This document shows positions 8,078-16,522 of a DNA stretch of 28,547 nucleotides, piece after piece. The notes under the pieces were generated by a model. It was not told the DNA's origin. It worked only from the letters and a program-made list of their open reading frames with translations, and did not search any database. The translations under genes and the position numbers were made by a program. The stretch comes from M55B112 sp040880545 (GTDB taxonomy: Bacteria; Bacteroidota; Bacteroidia; Bacteroidales; GCA-2748055). Positions within the stretch are counted from its first letter, which is position 1, and each line of letters starts with the position of its first letter. The DNA lies in assembly GCA_040880545.1 (NCBI GenBank), contig JBBDIE010000084.1, positions 1 to 28,547 of the forward strand. Direction: 5' to 3'.

Positions 8078-9196
8078 TTATTTCCAGCCGTTTTGCTGGC
8101 TGAATTTTGACAGGATTTTTCCCCCCGTTGTGATATAATTCCTTGATAAACTTGCAGTAAGACATGAATGTACCGGTAATACTATAATAACATCCCCTGC
8201 CTTATACTTTCCGATCTCTCCTGCCGGACCTGTAATGATACCATGCTCCTGGGATAGCCCGGACAGAACCAGGCCAGGTATTACATTTCCCCAACCCCCA
8301 TCCTTACGTTCCACCACCCGGCCATAAATTATGCCTTCTGATTCTGTCGTAATAAACTCCTTGGAAAAATGTACAGCACCACCGTATATAACCATCTCAT
8401 TGCGCTCCTCATGGATGGCCACTACCGGGCATGCCATGGCAACAGCTATCCGGGAGACCTGACAGGCGCCCAGCTGGTATTGCATCAGGTCATAGAAAAC
8501 AAAATTTCCCGGCCGTATCTCGTCAATCCCGGTAAAATCATCCACAATACTGCAGCCCGGAGTATCGCCTAGGGAGTTCAGCAACCCTGGATACTGCTCA
8601 GAAAAAACTGATTTCAATCCTGTCAGTATCTCTTTACTCAACTTACATATTTCACCAATTTCGTTCGTGGATTTAGCCTGGTATGTATGCCCGGCATGTG
8701 CCAAAAATCCACTCCTATGAAGGTGCCCTGCATTTTCAATGACGCTGAGTATCTTTTCAACCTGGCTTGTCATGGTTGGATTAATACCGGTCCTTCCTGT
8801 ACCCACATCAATCTTAAGAAAACAACCGACGCTGTTCTGCAAATTTTGCCTGAGGAACGCTGCTGTTGCTTCTGTTTCAATCAGAAGATGAAGTGTTATT
8901 TTTCGGGCCAGCTCATTAATGGTATCCATTTCCAGAATATTTACAGGGAAGGCAACGGTAATATCGTCCCACTCTTCCGCAAAATATGTTGCCATTTCGA
9001 GTGATGAAACGGCAATTTTGTCAACACCCTGGTCCTTGAACCACCTGCCAATTTGAAGGGACTGGTGTGTTTTAAAGTGGGGTCTGAATTTAGTATTGCT
9101 GGCCCGTGCCTTCTCCGCCATCCATTGTATATTCGACTTGCACTTCCCTTCGTCGAGAATCAAAACAGGTTTTGTGATCTCCAGGTTGTTCTTCAT
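8078..9196 (-). CDS. D-serine dehydratase / D-threonine aldolase-like PLP enzyme
   Basis: A 372-residue fold-type III PLP enzyme (alanine racemase-like barrel). The PLP lysine is Lys42 in RPHFKTHQ, and the C-terminal metal-site motif PVHSCLT gives His343 and Cys345. The eukaryotic-type D-serine dehydratases (chicken enzyme, 376 residues) use Lys45, His347 and Cys349, an almost exact match in spacing, whereas D-threonine aldolases usually have His-x-Asp there. The likely reaction is therefore zinc-dependent breakdown of D-serine, or a similar beta-hydroxy D-amino acid, to a 2-oxo acid and ammonia. The open frame runs 59 codons further upstream to 9373 but that stretch has no family similarity and overlaps the reductase gene. 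The start at 9194-9196 gives the normal N-terminus. Confidence 0.85.
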   Translation of the reverse strand: MKNNLEITKPVLILDEGKCKSNIQWMAEKARASNTKFRPHFKTHQSLQIGRWFKDQGVDKIAVSSLEMATYFAEEWDDITVAFPVNILEMDTINELARKITLHLLIETEATAAFLRQNLQNSVGCFLKIDVGTGRTGINPTMTSQVEKILSVIENAGHLHRSGFLAHAGHTYQAKSTNEIGEICKLSKEILTGLKSVFSEQYPGLLNSLGDTPGCSIVDDFTGIDEIRPGNFVFYDLMQYQLGACQVSRIAVAMACPVVAIHEERNEMVIYGGAVHFSKEFITTESEGIIYGRVVERKDGGWGNVIPGLVLSGLSQEHGIITGPAGEIGKYKAGDVIIVLPVHSCLTASLSRNYITTGGKILSKFSQQNGWK

Positions 9197-9359
9197 AAAA
9201 GAAAAGATATTATTGTTCCTGGTTATACATATCCGGCAAATCCTCCAGGAACCACGTAAAAGAATCTTTTTCAAAAGCAATAAATGCATTTGCAGCTTCA
9301 TGACCGGGAAATGGTGCGTAGTAATGGTCAGGTTCAAATTATTTGGATTAATAGGGTAC

Positions 9360-10334
9360 CTATTTACCGTCATACCAGAAGCCCCTGTTCCACATGTGGT
9401 TCCGTAACCGGCGAATCATAGTTTCATCCAGGTCCGGTAAATCCGACACCTTCGTATTCATCAGGGCCTGGTCCCTGTTACGAATTCCGGCGATTACGGT
9501 ACCGGTGGCCTTATGCGCCAGGGAAAACTTCAGGGCAAGTTCAGCCATGGTATATTTGCTTTTTCCAAATTCCTTTTTCATACTTTCAACCCTGGCTACA
9601 GCCCTCTTTAACCTGTCTCCTGCAAAGTATTTTTTCCGAAAATCTCCATCACCAAATTCTTCATTTCCCTTATATTTCCCGGTGAGCACACCTTCATCAA
9701 AGGCTACCCTTACAATAATTCCCACATTATTCTCCTGAGCAACCGGTAGTAGTTCCGCCGCCGGCTCCTGCTCGAAAATATTGTAAATTACCTGAACCAC
9801 ATCCAGCAACCCGTTTCGCATCAATTCGATAACACAATTCTGGTCGTGTTCAGGGGTGGATATTCCCACATGTTTAATAAGTCCCTCCTCTTTCATCTTA
9901 TGCAGGATCTCAATGGCTCTGGGATTACGGTTCCATGCACGTGTCCAGGTATGTAGTAACAGAATATCCAGGCTTTCTGTCTGAAGATTGTTTAACCGCT
10001 CTTCCACATTTTCTCTCAGATATTTTTCAGGATACCGTTCATCTATATCACAATAGGGTGAAGGGGGCCAGATCCCCGGCAAAGGGGGTGTTTTGGTGCA
10101 CACATAGACCTGTTCACTTCTCGATTTCAGAAAATCAGCAATGATCCTTTCGCTGACACCATTACCATATCCGGCGGCTGTATCAATAAAGTTAACACCT
10201 CCTTCCACCGCTGTTTCAAGCGCTTCAAATGAATCTGTCACATTCTGTGTTCCCCAACTCCCGCCAATGGCCCATGCTCCAAATCCAATTTCTGATACAT
10301 CTATTCCCGTTTTTCCTAATTGTCTGTAGTTCAT
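9360..10334 (-). CDS. Aldo/keto reductase
   Basis: A 324-residue cytoplasmic NADPH-dependent aldo/keto reductase. The full catalytic tetrad is visible: Asp51 and Tyr56 (DTAAGYG), Lys81 (VCTKTPP) and His128 (LLLHTW). The N-terminal YRQLGKTG..VSEIGFGAW and the ISTPEHD strand are standard for the family. It lies between kynureninase (278 bases upstream) and the D-serine dehydratase-like gene (163 bases downstream) on the same strand. Gaps are large enough that separate transcripts are possible. The carbonyl substrate is not predictable. Confidence 0.92.
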   Translation of the reverse strand: MNYRQLGKTGIDVSEIGFGAWAIGGSWGTQNVTDSFEALETAVEGGVNFIDTAAGYGNGVSERIIADFLKSRSEQVYVCTKTPPLPGIWPPSPYCDIDERYPEKYLRENVEERLNNLQTESLDILLLHTWTRAWNRNPRAIEILHKMKEEGLIKHVGISTPEHDQNCVIELMRNGLLDVVQVIYNIFEQEPAAELLPVAQENNVGIIVRVAFDEGVLTGKYKGNEEFGDGDFRKKYFAGDRLKRAVARVESMKKEFGKSKYTMAELALKFSLAHKATGTVIAGIRNRDQALMNTKVSDLPDLDETMIRRLRNHMWNRGFWYDGK

Positions 10335-10593
10335 GTGGGTTTACGGTTAAAAATTCAATAGTTACTGTTCAATCTGATAAATACTATTCAAACAGGTCCA
10401 CCCGGATAGATAAGCATTACAGCATTCCGGAATTTCTAAAAATTTTCTGTAACATCCAATGGCTGCCGGATCAGGTTCTTCTGTACATCCGGTAAGTATC
10501 CTGTAAATGTATAAAAAAATAGTTGAAATTTCTTTGCAAACACCATATAACAGGGCAATTAGCTGTCATTTCAATCTATCTGGAGACGGGATC

Positions 10594-10609
10594 CTGTATT
10601 TTGATACAG
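10594..10609 (-). terminator. Hairpin directly after kynureninase
   Basis: A perfect 6-bp stem with a 4-base loop (CTGTAT-TTTG-ATACAG on the plus strand) sits 3 bases past the kynureninase stop codon. It is short and lacks a T-run. The remaining part of the 278-base gap down to the reductase start holds no gene or clear promoter that I can see, only a second 6-bp inverted repeat at 10466-10492. Confidence 0.3.
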
Positions 10610-10612
10610 TAC

Positions 10613-11890
10613 TCAGGTAACTTCTTTCCTGGTGTCCGGAAATTTTTTAAATAAACCTTCCTCAAGGATCAATTCCATCTCTTTTACTGTACGGTACAAA
10701 TCTATATACCGGGTGTATAGTGGAGATATCCCTATACGAATATTATCCGGCTCCCTGAAATCGGGTATTACTTCAAAGCGACCCGTGTCGGGATCAGCAA
10801 GTGAACTGCAAATCCGGTGTGCTTCGGGATGTTTCAGGGTAATATGTGATCCGCGCAATTCTGCTTCCACTGGTGATCCCAGGGAAAATCCGCGATGGAA
10901 CAAAAATCGTTCCGTGAGAAATACAAAATATGCAGATTGTGACATGCTTTTCTTCCTGATATTATTCATGCCTGCTTCTATAAGCACCTCCAGCGATCTC
11001 TCCAGGGGAATCATAGATAGAATTGGCGGTGTACCGGCCATAAACTTCCTGATACCAGGAGCCGGGGTGTATTTCAAATCGAAACTGAATGGTTTATTCG
11101 TTCCGAACCATCCGCTGATGGGTGAATGAAGCTGCTCCTGAAGCTCTTTTGTTACATAGAGGAACGCCGGTGAACCCGGGCCTCCATTCAAATATTTATA
11201 GGTACAACCTACAGCCATGTCAACACCCGACCTGTTCAACTCCACGGGTACGCTTCCTATACTGTGACTAAGATCCCAAAGCACCATCGCCCCTTTTCTG
11301 TGGGCAAGGTCCGTTATTTCCTCCATGGAATACATGAATGCGCTTTTAAATACCACATGTGACAGTGTTACCAGGGCGGTTTTTTCGTCAATAGCCCTGG
11401 CAAGTTGTTCACGACTGATGGTTATTCCATCCTCCGACTCCAGGATCACTACTTCATAGGCTGCACCAAACTCTTCTGCAACTCCCTGGAGAATGTAAAG
11501 ATCGGACGGGAAATTAAGGTCATCTGTAATAATTTTTGTTCTGCCTTCCTGTTTTTTTAGTGCACTGTATACAAGCTTGTACAGGTTTACAGAAGTTGAA
11601 TCCGTAACAATCATCTCTCCGGGTGACGCCCCTGAAATCATGGCAATCTTATCTCCCAGTTGCAGGCTTTTTGTATACCAATCCTCGTTCCACGACCTGA
11701 TCAGTCTTCCGGCCCACGCGTATTCACCTCCCTTCACCAGGTCAACCAGTGAATCCTTAACCGGCCTTCCCAGTGAATTTCCGTCGAGATAGATCAGGTT
11801 ATCATCCACGATCCTGAATTTATTCCTGAAGCCCCTGATTGGATCATTCCGGTCCAGATCCTGTGCATACTTCTCTGTGAATGCATTCAT
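10613..11890 (-). CDS. kynU: Kynureninase
   Basis: A 425-residue PLP enzyme of fold type I that cleaves L-kynurenine (or 3-hydroxykynurenine) to anthranilate (or 3-hydroxyanthranilate) and alanine. Identification rests on YLDGNSLGRP (34-43), DSTSVNLYK (97-105), WDLSHSIG (205-212, Asp206 for the PLP ring) and the PLP lysine Lys232 in CTYKYLNGGPGSPAF. Length matches bacterial kynureninases (about 416-425). No tryptophan dioxygenase, formamidase, kynurenine monooxygenase or 3-hydroxyanthranilate dioxygenase gene is in the window, so whether it serves tryptophan breakdown or NAD synthesis cannot be told here. Confidence 0.95.
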   Translation of the reverse strand: MNAFTEKYAQDLDRNDPIRGFRNKFRIVDDNLIYLDGNSLGRPVKDSLVDLVKGGEYAWAGRLIRSWNEDWYTKSLQLGDKIAMISGASPGEMIVTDSTSVNLYKLVYSALKKQEGRTKIITDDLNFPSDLYILQGVAEEFGAAYEVVILESEDGITISREQLARAIDEKTALVTLSHVVFKSAFMYSMEEITDLAHRKGAMVLWDLSHSIGSVPVELNRSGVDMAVGCTYKYLNGGPGSPAFLYVTKELQEQLHSPISGWFGTNKPFSFDLKYTPAPGIRKFMAGTPPILSMIPLERSLEVLIEAGMNNIRKKSMSQSAYFVFLTERFLFHRGFSLGSPVEAELRGSHITLKHPEAHRICSSLADPDTGRFEVIPDFREPDNIRIGISPLYTRYIDLYRTVKEMELILEEGLFKKFPDTRKEVT

Positions 11891-12027
11891 TAGTAAATAA
11901 TATGGTTAAGCTTCTGTGTATGTCTTTTAACAATTATATCCTTGACAATTCTGGTACTAATGCCCTTGTACCCTCCCCCAAATTTCGCCTCCTGGAATAA
12001 ACGTTCATGCATGAGGAATTCACAAAT

Positions 12028-12771
12028 CTATGACCTGGGTAATCCGAGAGGACCGGCAGCATCAGCATCCAGATACCATTCAAGTGTACCATGATGGGGT
12101 TCAACCAGGGAAGCGGGATAATCCCTGTAATTCCCTGTGCTTGAGATTATTTTTCCTGCAATTTCCGCCTTCTCTGTGCCTGTAACCAGAAATATTACCC
12201 GGGAGGCTGCATTAATCAGATGACCGGTGAAAGTTACCCTTTTCTGTTCTGATACGGGATGAATGCCTACGGCACATAGACGATCCAGATTCCACAGGTT
12301 GGCCTGGCCGGGAAATATAGATGCCGTATGACCATCCGCCCCCATTCCCAAAAAAATGAGATCAAAAACCGGAAATGTCATACCTGGCGATACATTGTCG
12401 AGTATCAGATCACTATACCGCTTTGCCTCCACTTCGGGGTCATCTTCCCCCCTGACCCTGAACCAGGAAGTATCGGGTATCGACAGTGGTTCTAATAATT
12501 CCCTGTGGGCCGAAGCAAAATTACTTTCAGAATGGTCCGGAGGTACACAACGTTCGTCAACCCAGTAAATACGCACCTTTTCCCAGTTGATATTACTTTT
12601 AAGCCTGGTTAGCGCTTTAAAAAACAGGTCGGGCGTACTGCCACCGGAGAGTGCAATATCCACCTGCTCCTTAGATTCTGACAGTCGCTGCACATAACCT
12701 GTAAAGTCAATTGCCAGCTTTTCAGCCAGCTTATATTTATCTTTGTAGATATTTAACAGTGGCGATTTCAT
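12028..12771 (-). CDS. pgl: 6-phosphogluconolactonase
   Basis: A 247-residue enzyme that hydrolyses 6-phosphogluconolactone to 6-phosphogluconate, the second step of the oxidative pentose-phosphate pathway. Motifs: LSGGSTPDLFF (41-51), WVDERCVPPDHSESN (70-84) and LIFLGMGADGHTASIFPG (138-155), all typical of the SOL/DevB-type lactonase. Its ATG overlaps the zwf stop codon by 4 bases (ATGA), the usual sign of translational coupling, so the two enzymes should be made together. No gnd gene follows. Confidence 0.95.
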   Translation of the reverse strand: MKSPLLNIYKDKYKLAEKLAIDFTGYVQRLSESKEQVDIALSGGSTPDLFFKALTRLKSNINWEKVRIYWVDERCVPPDHSESNFASAHRELLEPLSIPDTSWFRVRGEDDPEVEAKRYSDLILDNVSPGMTFPVFDLIFLGMGADGHTASIFPGQANLWNLDRLCAVGIHPVSEQKRVTFTGHLINAASRVIFLVTGTEKAEIAGKIISSTGNYRDYPASLVEPHHGTLEWYLDADAAGPLGLPRS

Positions 12772-14288
12772 AGCTCACAATAAAGTCCGTCATCTGCCAG
12801 GTTTTTACATGGATACCTCCAGGCCTGGTGCGTTCCTTCAATAAGCATATCGGCTTGTTCCGGTCCCCAGGTTCCACAAGGATAGCCGTATAAAGGAAAT
12901 TTATCATCTCCGGTCCATTTTCTCAGAATCGGGTCCACGAACTTCCATGCCGCTTCTACGGCATCTCCCCGGGCATACAAGGTAGAATCACCCTGCATAC
13001 AATCCAGTAACAGCCTTTCATAGGCTTCAGGAATATCGTTGTTGGATAGATCGCTGTAATGAAAATCCATGTTCACATCCTGTACGTTGTAGCCAGCCCC
13101 CTGTACTTTCATTCCGAATTTCAGAAGTATTCCCTCATCGGGCTGAATCCTGATCACCAGTTGGTTGGATGAATGGTAACTTTCGTCGTCTCTGCAGAAA
13201 AGTGTATGTGGTGAAGGTTTAAAGTGAATCACTACTTCGGTTACCTTGGTGGGTAATCGTTTGCCCGTACGGATATAGAACGGAACACCCCCCCAGCGCC
13301 AGTTATCGATAAACAATTTCACTGCAACAAATGTCTCGGTTCTGGATTCCGGAGAAACACCCGACTCATTCCTGTATGACTGCATCAATTCACCCCGCAC
13401 ATGAGATTCCATATATTGACCCCTGATCACAGATTCACCTAACTTATCGGTTTGTAAAGGGCGGATAGACTGAAATACCTTCAGCATCTCATTACGGATA
13501 TTATGGGAACTAATTTCGGAAGGTGGTTCCATGGCTACCAGTGCAACCAGCTGCAGCAAATGGTTCTGTAACATATCCCGCATGGCACCAGACTTATCGT
13601 AATATCCTCCCCTGCCTTCAACACCGAGGCTTTCTGCCGAAGTAATTTCAACATGATCAATATAATTTCTGTTCCATAATGGCTCATAAATTCCATTGGA
13701 AAATCGGGTAACAAGGATATTTTGTACAGTTTCCTTTCCCAGGTAATGATCGATCCTGTATATCTGGTCCTCGGTTAATACATTCAGCAGCTTCTGGTTC
13801 AGTTCGATGGCCGAATCCAGATCCAGTCCAAATGGCTTTTCAATAATAAAGCGTTTCCAGCTTCCCCCACCTTCTGATGTAAGCCCTTGAAAATGCAGGT
13901 TATTTGGAATGACCGAATAGAGTGACGGTGGTGTGGCCAGGTAAAATATAAATCGGTTGGGTATGCTCCGTTCACCTCTGATATCTGTAAGTTTCTCTTT
14001 CAATCGTGGGTAGCTCTCCTCCACCGACGGATCCATGGAGAGATAGTACATCAACTGACTGAATTCATTGTTTCCATTAAATTTTTCAGCAAATTCCTCC
14101 AAAGCCTCTTCCATATATGCTCTGTAAGACGCATCCGTATATTCGGTTCTGCCAGTTCCCAGGATGGCAAAATCAGTGGGCAGAAGTTTGTTGCTGAAGA
14201 GTTCGTAAAGTGCAGGCATGAGCTTGCGCTTTGCCAGGTCACCCGACGCTCCGAAAATGATCAGTATGTGACCTTCCGGTTTGTACAT
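12768..14288 (-). CDS. zwf: Glucose-6-phosphate 1-dehydrogenase
   Basis: A 506-residue dehydrogenase that oxidises glucose 6-phosphate to the lactone with NADP (or NAD). Seen: nucleotide-binding IFGASGDLAKRKLMPALYEL (11-30), EKPFG (150-154), the catalytic RIDHYLGKE block (178-186, with His181) and WGGVPFYIRTGKRLP further on. Length is normal. It overlaps pgl by 4 bases and starts 2 bases past the stop codon of the FKBP gene, so FKBP - zwf - pgl probably share a transcript. The third pathway enzyme (gnd) is not here, although it often accompanies these genes in Bacteroidota. Confidence 0.97.
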   Translation of the reverse strand: MYKPEGHILIIFGASGDLAKRKLMPALYELFSNKLLPTDFAILGTGRTEYTDASYRAYMEEALEEFAEKFNGNNEFSQLMYYLSMDPSVEESYPRLKEKLTDIRGERSIPNRFIFYLATPPSLYSVIPNNLHFQGLTSEGGGSWKRFIIEKPFGLDLDSAIELNQKLLNVLTEDQIYRIDHYLGKETVQNILVTRFSNGIYEPLWNRNYIDHVEITSAESLGVEGRGGYYDKSGAMRDMLQNHLLQLVALVAMEPPSEISSHNIRNEMLKVFQSIRPLQTDKLGESVIRGQYMESHVRGELMQSYRNESGVSPESRTETFVAVKLFIDNWRWGGVPFYIRTGKRLPTKVTEVVIHFKPSPHTLFCRDDESYHSSNQLVIRIQPDEGILLKFGMKVQGAGYNVQDVNMDFHYSDLSNNDIPEAYERLLLDCMQGDSTLYARGDAVEAAWKFVDPILRKWTGDDKFPLYGYPCGTWGPEQADMLIEGTHQAWRYPCKNLADDGLYCEL

Positions 14289-14290
14289 GC

Positions 14291-14962
14291 TTATTCTACA
14301 ATTTCCAGGAGATGAATTTCAAACATAAGCGTTGAACCAGGCTCAATTAACTTACCCATCTGGCGTTCACCATATGCCAGGTGGTGAGGAATATAGACCA
14401 CATACTCGGAGCCTTCCCGCATGAGCTTCAAAATTTCGGTCCATCCCGGAATCACACTGTTTACACCGAAAACTGCAGACTGACCACGGTCCTGTGACGA
14501 ATCAAACTTGGTTCCGTCCAGCAAATACCCTGTATAATCAACCTTTACCCTGTCTGTATCACTGGGCCGGTTACCATATCCTTCCTGAATGACCCGGTAT
14601 TGCAAACCCGACTGTGTAACTTTAATACCTTCTGCCTTCTTGTTCTCCTCCAGGAATCGTTCTCCCAGGCTGATATTACGCTTTACATGTTGCTCATTTA
14701 CCTGTTGTATTACATGGTTGATATATTCGTTCGCATCTTCTGTCCCAACAAGCGCATTACTGTCAGCTGCTGCTAAGAATCCCCTGGCCACCAGTTGATA
14801 ATCAAGGGGAATTTTAAATTGCTGTGCACCTTGGTACATGCTAACACCCACTGCATAGGATACGCTGTCCTTCCTGTTTTCAAGCGTTACCTTATCCTGG
14901 GAAAACAATGACACCGATGTGAAAATTACTAGCGTGAAGTAAATTAATTTAACTTTCATCAT
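14291..14962 (-). CDS. Exported FKBP-type peptidyl-prolyl isomerase
   Basis: A 223-residue secreted folding catalyst. From the chosen start the protein opens with a signal peptide (about residues 1-21, ending LFSQ). A helical FKBP_N dimerisation domain (about 30-120) follows, then a C-terminal FKBP domain with VKVDYTGYLLDGTKFDSS, VIPGWTEILKLM and the YGERQMG..IEPGSTLMFEIHLL end, as in FkpA/Mip-like proteins. The open frame extends 37 codons upstream without family similarity. Two adjacent ATG codons (14960-14962 and 14957-14959) both give the signal peptide, and the upstream one is used here. It sits 2 bases before zwf, an unusual partner for a periplasmic chaperone. Confidence 0.9.
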   Translation of the reverse strand: MMKVKLIYFTLVIFTSVSLFSQDKVTLENRKDSVSYAVGVSMYQGAQQFKIPLDYQLVARGFLAAADSNALVGTEDANEYINHVIQQVNEQHVKRNISLGERFLEENKKAEGIKVTQSGLQYRVIQEGYGNRPSDTDRVKVDYTGYLLDGTKFDSSQDRGQSAVFGVNSVIPGWTEILKLMREGSEYVVYIPHHLAYGERQMGKLIEPGSTLMFEIHLLEIVE

Positions 14963-15079
14963 ATTGATTTTATTTTTTTCGAAGTTATAATAATCAGGAT
15001 GAAAAAAAAAATCACAGGTTGATCCATCTTCCCTGAAACAGCCCGGTTGAAACTGACATAGCGCTAAATGCACTTCATT

Positions 15080-15766
15080 CTAAAGCGGTATATCAATATT
15101 GTTCCTGTAAATTGAACTGTCCGAAGTAACTTTCATCTTCCTGAAACCGATAAAATACAACAGGATCATATAGGGAATGAACAGCAGTAAAAGCCACTCA
15201 ACCCGGGCCATCAGCATAAAATCATAGAATCCGTGAAGTAAAAACGGATAAATGAATGCCAGGGGTAAATAGGATTTTTTCAGTTCCGGGTATAGTTGGG
15301 CTATGCCAAAAAAATATCCCATCCTGACTCCAAAAAGTGCGTGAGCCGGCACCGCTGTAATCATTCTTACCAGCGCCACCTCCATACCTCCCCTGCTAAC
15401 ATACATGATATTCTCCACAGCCGCGAATCCCAGAGAGATAAAAACCGCATAGACGATACCATCGAACTTCTCATTAAAATGTTTATTCTTTCGGAACAAC
15501 AGGTAAAGTGCCAGGAATTTAAATCCTTCCTCCACCAGTGCTGCCACCAGAAAAGCATTGTAGGCCGCATCTCCAAGGGGGGTAGTGGATCTGTTAAAGG
15601 AGGAGATCAACTGTTCAATAAAAATAACCGGGATCACGATCACTGCTCCTGCCGCCAATGACATTGCCAGTAGTCCAATGGGTTCCTTCTCATATTTATC
15701 CCTGAAATATATATACAAGAGGATAATAATGACCGGAGCCAGGGCTGCTGTTACCAAAAGAATCAT
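15080..15766 (-). CDS. PrsW-family intramembrane metalloprotease
   Basis: A 228-residue membrane protein with about seven to eight hydrophobic helices and the PrsW/CAAX-protease-like motifs: EEGFK (79-83), AAVENIMY with Glu118, PAHALFG with His142 and LLHGFYD with His178. In Bacillus, PrsW cuts the anti-sigma factor RsiW. No anti-sigma or sigma gene is near here, so the target is unknown. Its ATG directly abuts the stop codon of the upstream small outer-membrane protein gene (no gap), so the two are almost certainly co-transcribed. All metal-ligand candidates are kept, suggesting an active protease. Confidence 0.88.
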   Translation of the reverse strand: MILLVTAALAPVIIILLYIYFRDKYEKEPIGLLAMSLAAGAVIVIPVIFIEQLISSFNRSTTPLGDAAYNAFLVAALVEEGFKFLALYLLFRKNKHFNEKFDGIVYAVFISLGFAAVENIMYVSRGGMEVALVRMITAVPAHALFGVRMGYFFGIAQLYPELKKSYLPLAFIYPFLLHGFYDFMLMARVEWLLLLFIPYMILLYFIGFRKMKVTSDSSIYRNNIDIPL

Positions 15767-16375
15767 TTACCAGTAAAAGGGGGAATAGTACATATTGTTA
15801 CCGTAACCAAACGGAGATGAGAACCGGGAGTGGTCCGATCTGTGAATAGATGCCCCAATGGAAAAATTACCAAAATTATAGGTAGCCCCCAGGGAAAGAT
15901 CCTGGAAATTCATATTGGACCGCTCCTGATCCAGGGGAAACATGGCCATATCTTTTATGCCGGTACCATGTACAACCAGATTTTCCGAAATCCTGTATGA
16001 AGCTGAGACGAAAACAGACATACTTGTGATGCCTGAAGGAACGGACATTTCAGAATTGTACTGTTCAAAGGCAGGAATGGTATGTGAGGCCATGATACCT
16101 CCGTGGAATGACAACCTGTTTCCCGCGGCATATGTAGCATGGGGGGCAACAAACATATTGGTTGCCGAACCGAAAGCAGGGTAATAGGCCAAAGAAGTTC
16201 CCACTGTGGTATTGAACCTCCATGGATTGACAGATAATACTTCAGTCGGCTTCTGCACATTGCTGTTAATACTGTCGATATCCCTCCAAATACGCTCCAC
16301 AGCTTCCTGTGCCATGAGACTGGAACTTCCAGCAAGAACAAGGCACAACGTACCGATGATCAATTTGCTTTTCAT
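15767..16375 (-). CDS. Hypothetical exported protein, probably outer-membrane beta-barrel
   Basis: A 202-residue protein I cannot place in a named family. It has a clean signal peptide (MKSKLIIGTL..SSLMAQ, cut near residue 22) and then alternating short strands rich in glycine, serine, phenylalanine and tyrosine (for example TTVGTSLAYYPAFG and NFSIGASIHRSDH). It ends in an aromatic-rich stretch with a C-terminal tryptophan (MYYSPFYW), as outer-membrane barrels do. About eight strands would fit the length. It is the first gene of a two-gene unit with the PrsW-like protease, whose ATG follows this stop codon at once. Confidence 0.65.
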   Translation of the reverse strand: MKSKLIIGTLCLVLAGSSSLMAQEAVERIWRDIDSINSNVQKPTEVLSVNPWRFNTTVGTSLAYYPAFGSATNMFVAPHATYAAGNRLSFHGGIMASHTIPAFEQYNSEMSVPSGITSMSVFVSASYRISENLVVHGTGIKDMAMFPLDQERSNMNFQDLSLGATYNFGNFSIGASIHRSDHSRFSSPFGYGNNMYYSPFYW

Positions 16376-16452
16376 TATGCTGTAAATATAGTGAATCGGG
16401 ATAAAAAGAAAAAGTTAAATCGGCATTAGGTGGATAGCGGTACCTTATGTAA

Positions 16453-16493
16453 GAAAGAATGGCCGTTGTGTGAATCACAGTGGCCATTCTTTC
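16453..16493. terminator. Long hairpin downstream of the SGLT-type symporter
   Basis: A perfect 12-bp inverted repeat (GAAAGAATGGCC and its complement) encloses a further 4-bp inner stem and a TGAAT loop. As plus-strand RNA two G-U wobbles join the parts into about 18 bp; as minus-strand RNA the same two positions are C-A mismatches. It begins 30 bases past the stop codon of the minus-strand symporter, so terminator is the likely role, although the following tract (TTACAT on the minus strand) is only weakly T-rich. Confidence 0.55.
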
Positions 16494-16522
16494 AGTTTAT
16501 TTGGGCAATATATCTTATGCGA

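Noticed and set aside
9197..9373. Upstream start for the D-serine dehydratase-like enzyme (59 extra codons)
   Set aside because: The extra residues have no similarity to the family and overlap the aldo/keto reductase gene; the internal ATG gives the normal N-terminus.
15000..15065. Weak hairpin before a long T-run after the PrsW-like gene (minus strand)
   Set aside because: Only about 4 bp of stem pair cleanly, so it is not supported as a terminator despite the T-run.
14963..15073. Upstream start for the FKBP gene (37 extra codons)
   Set aside because: It would bury a clear signal peptide inside the protein.
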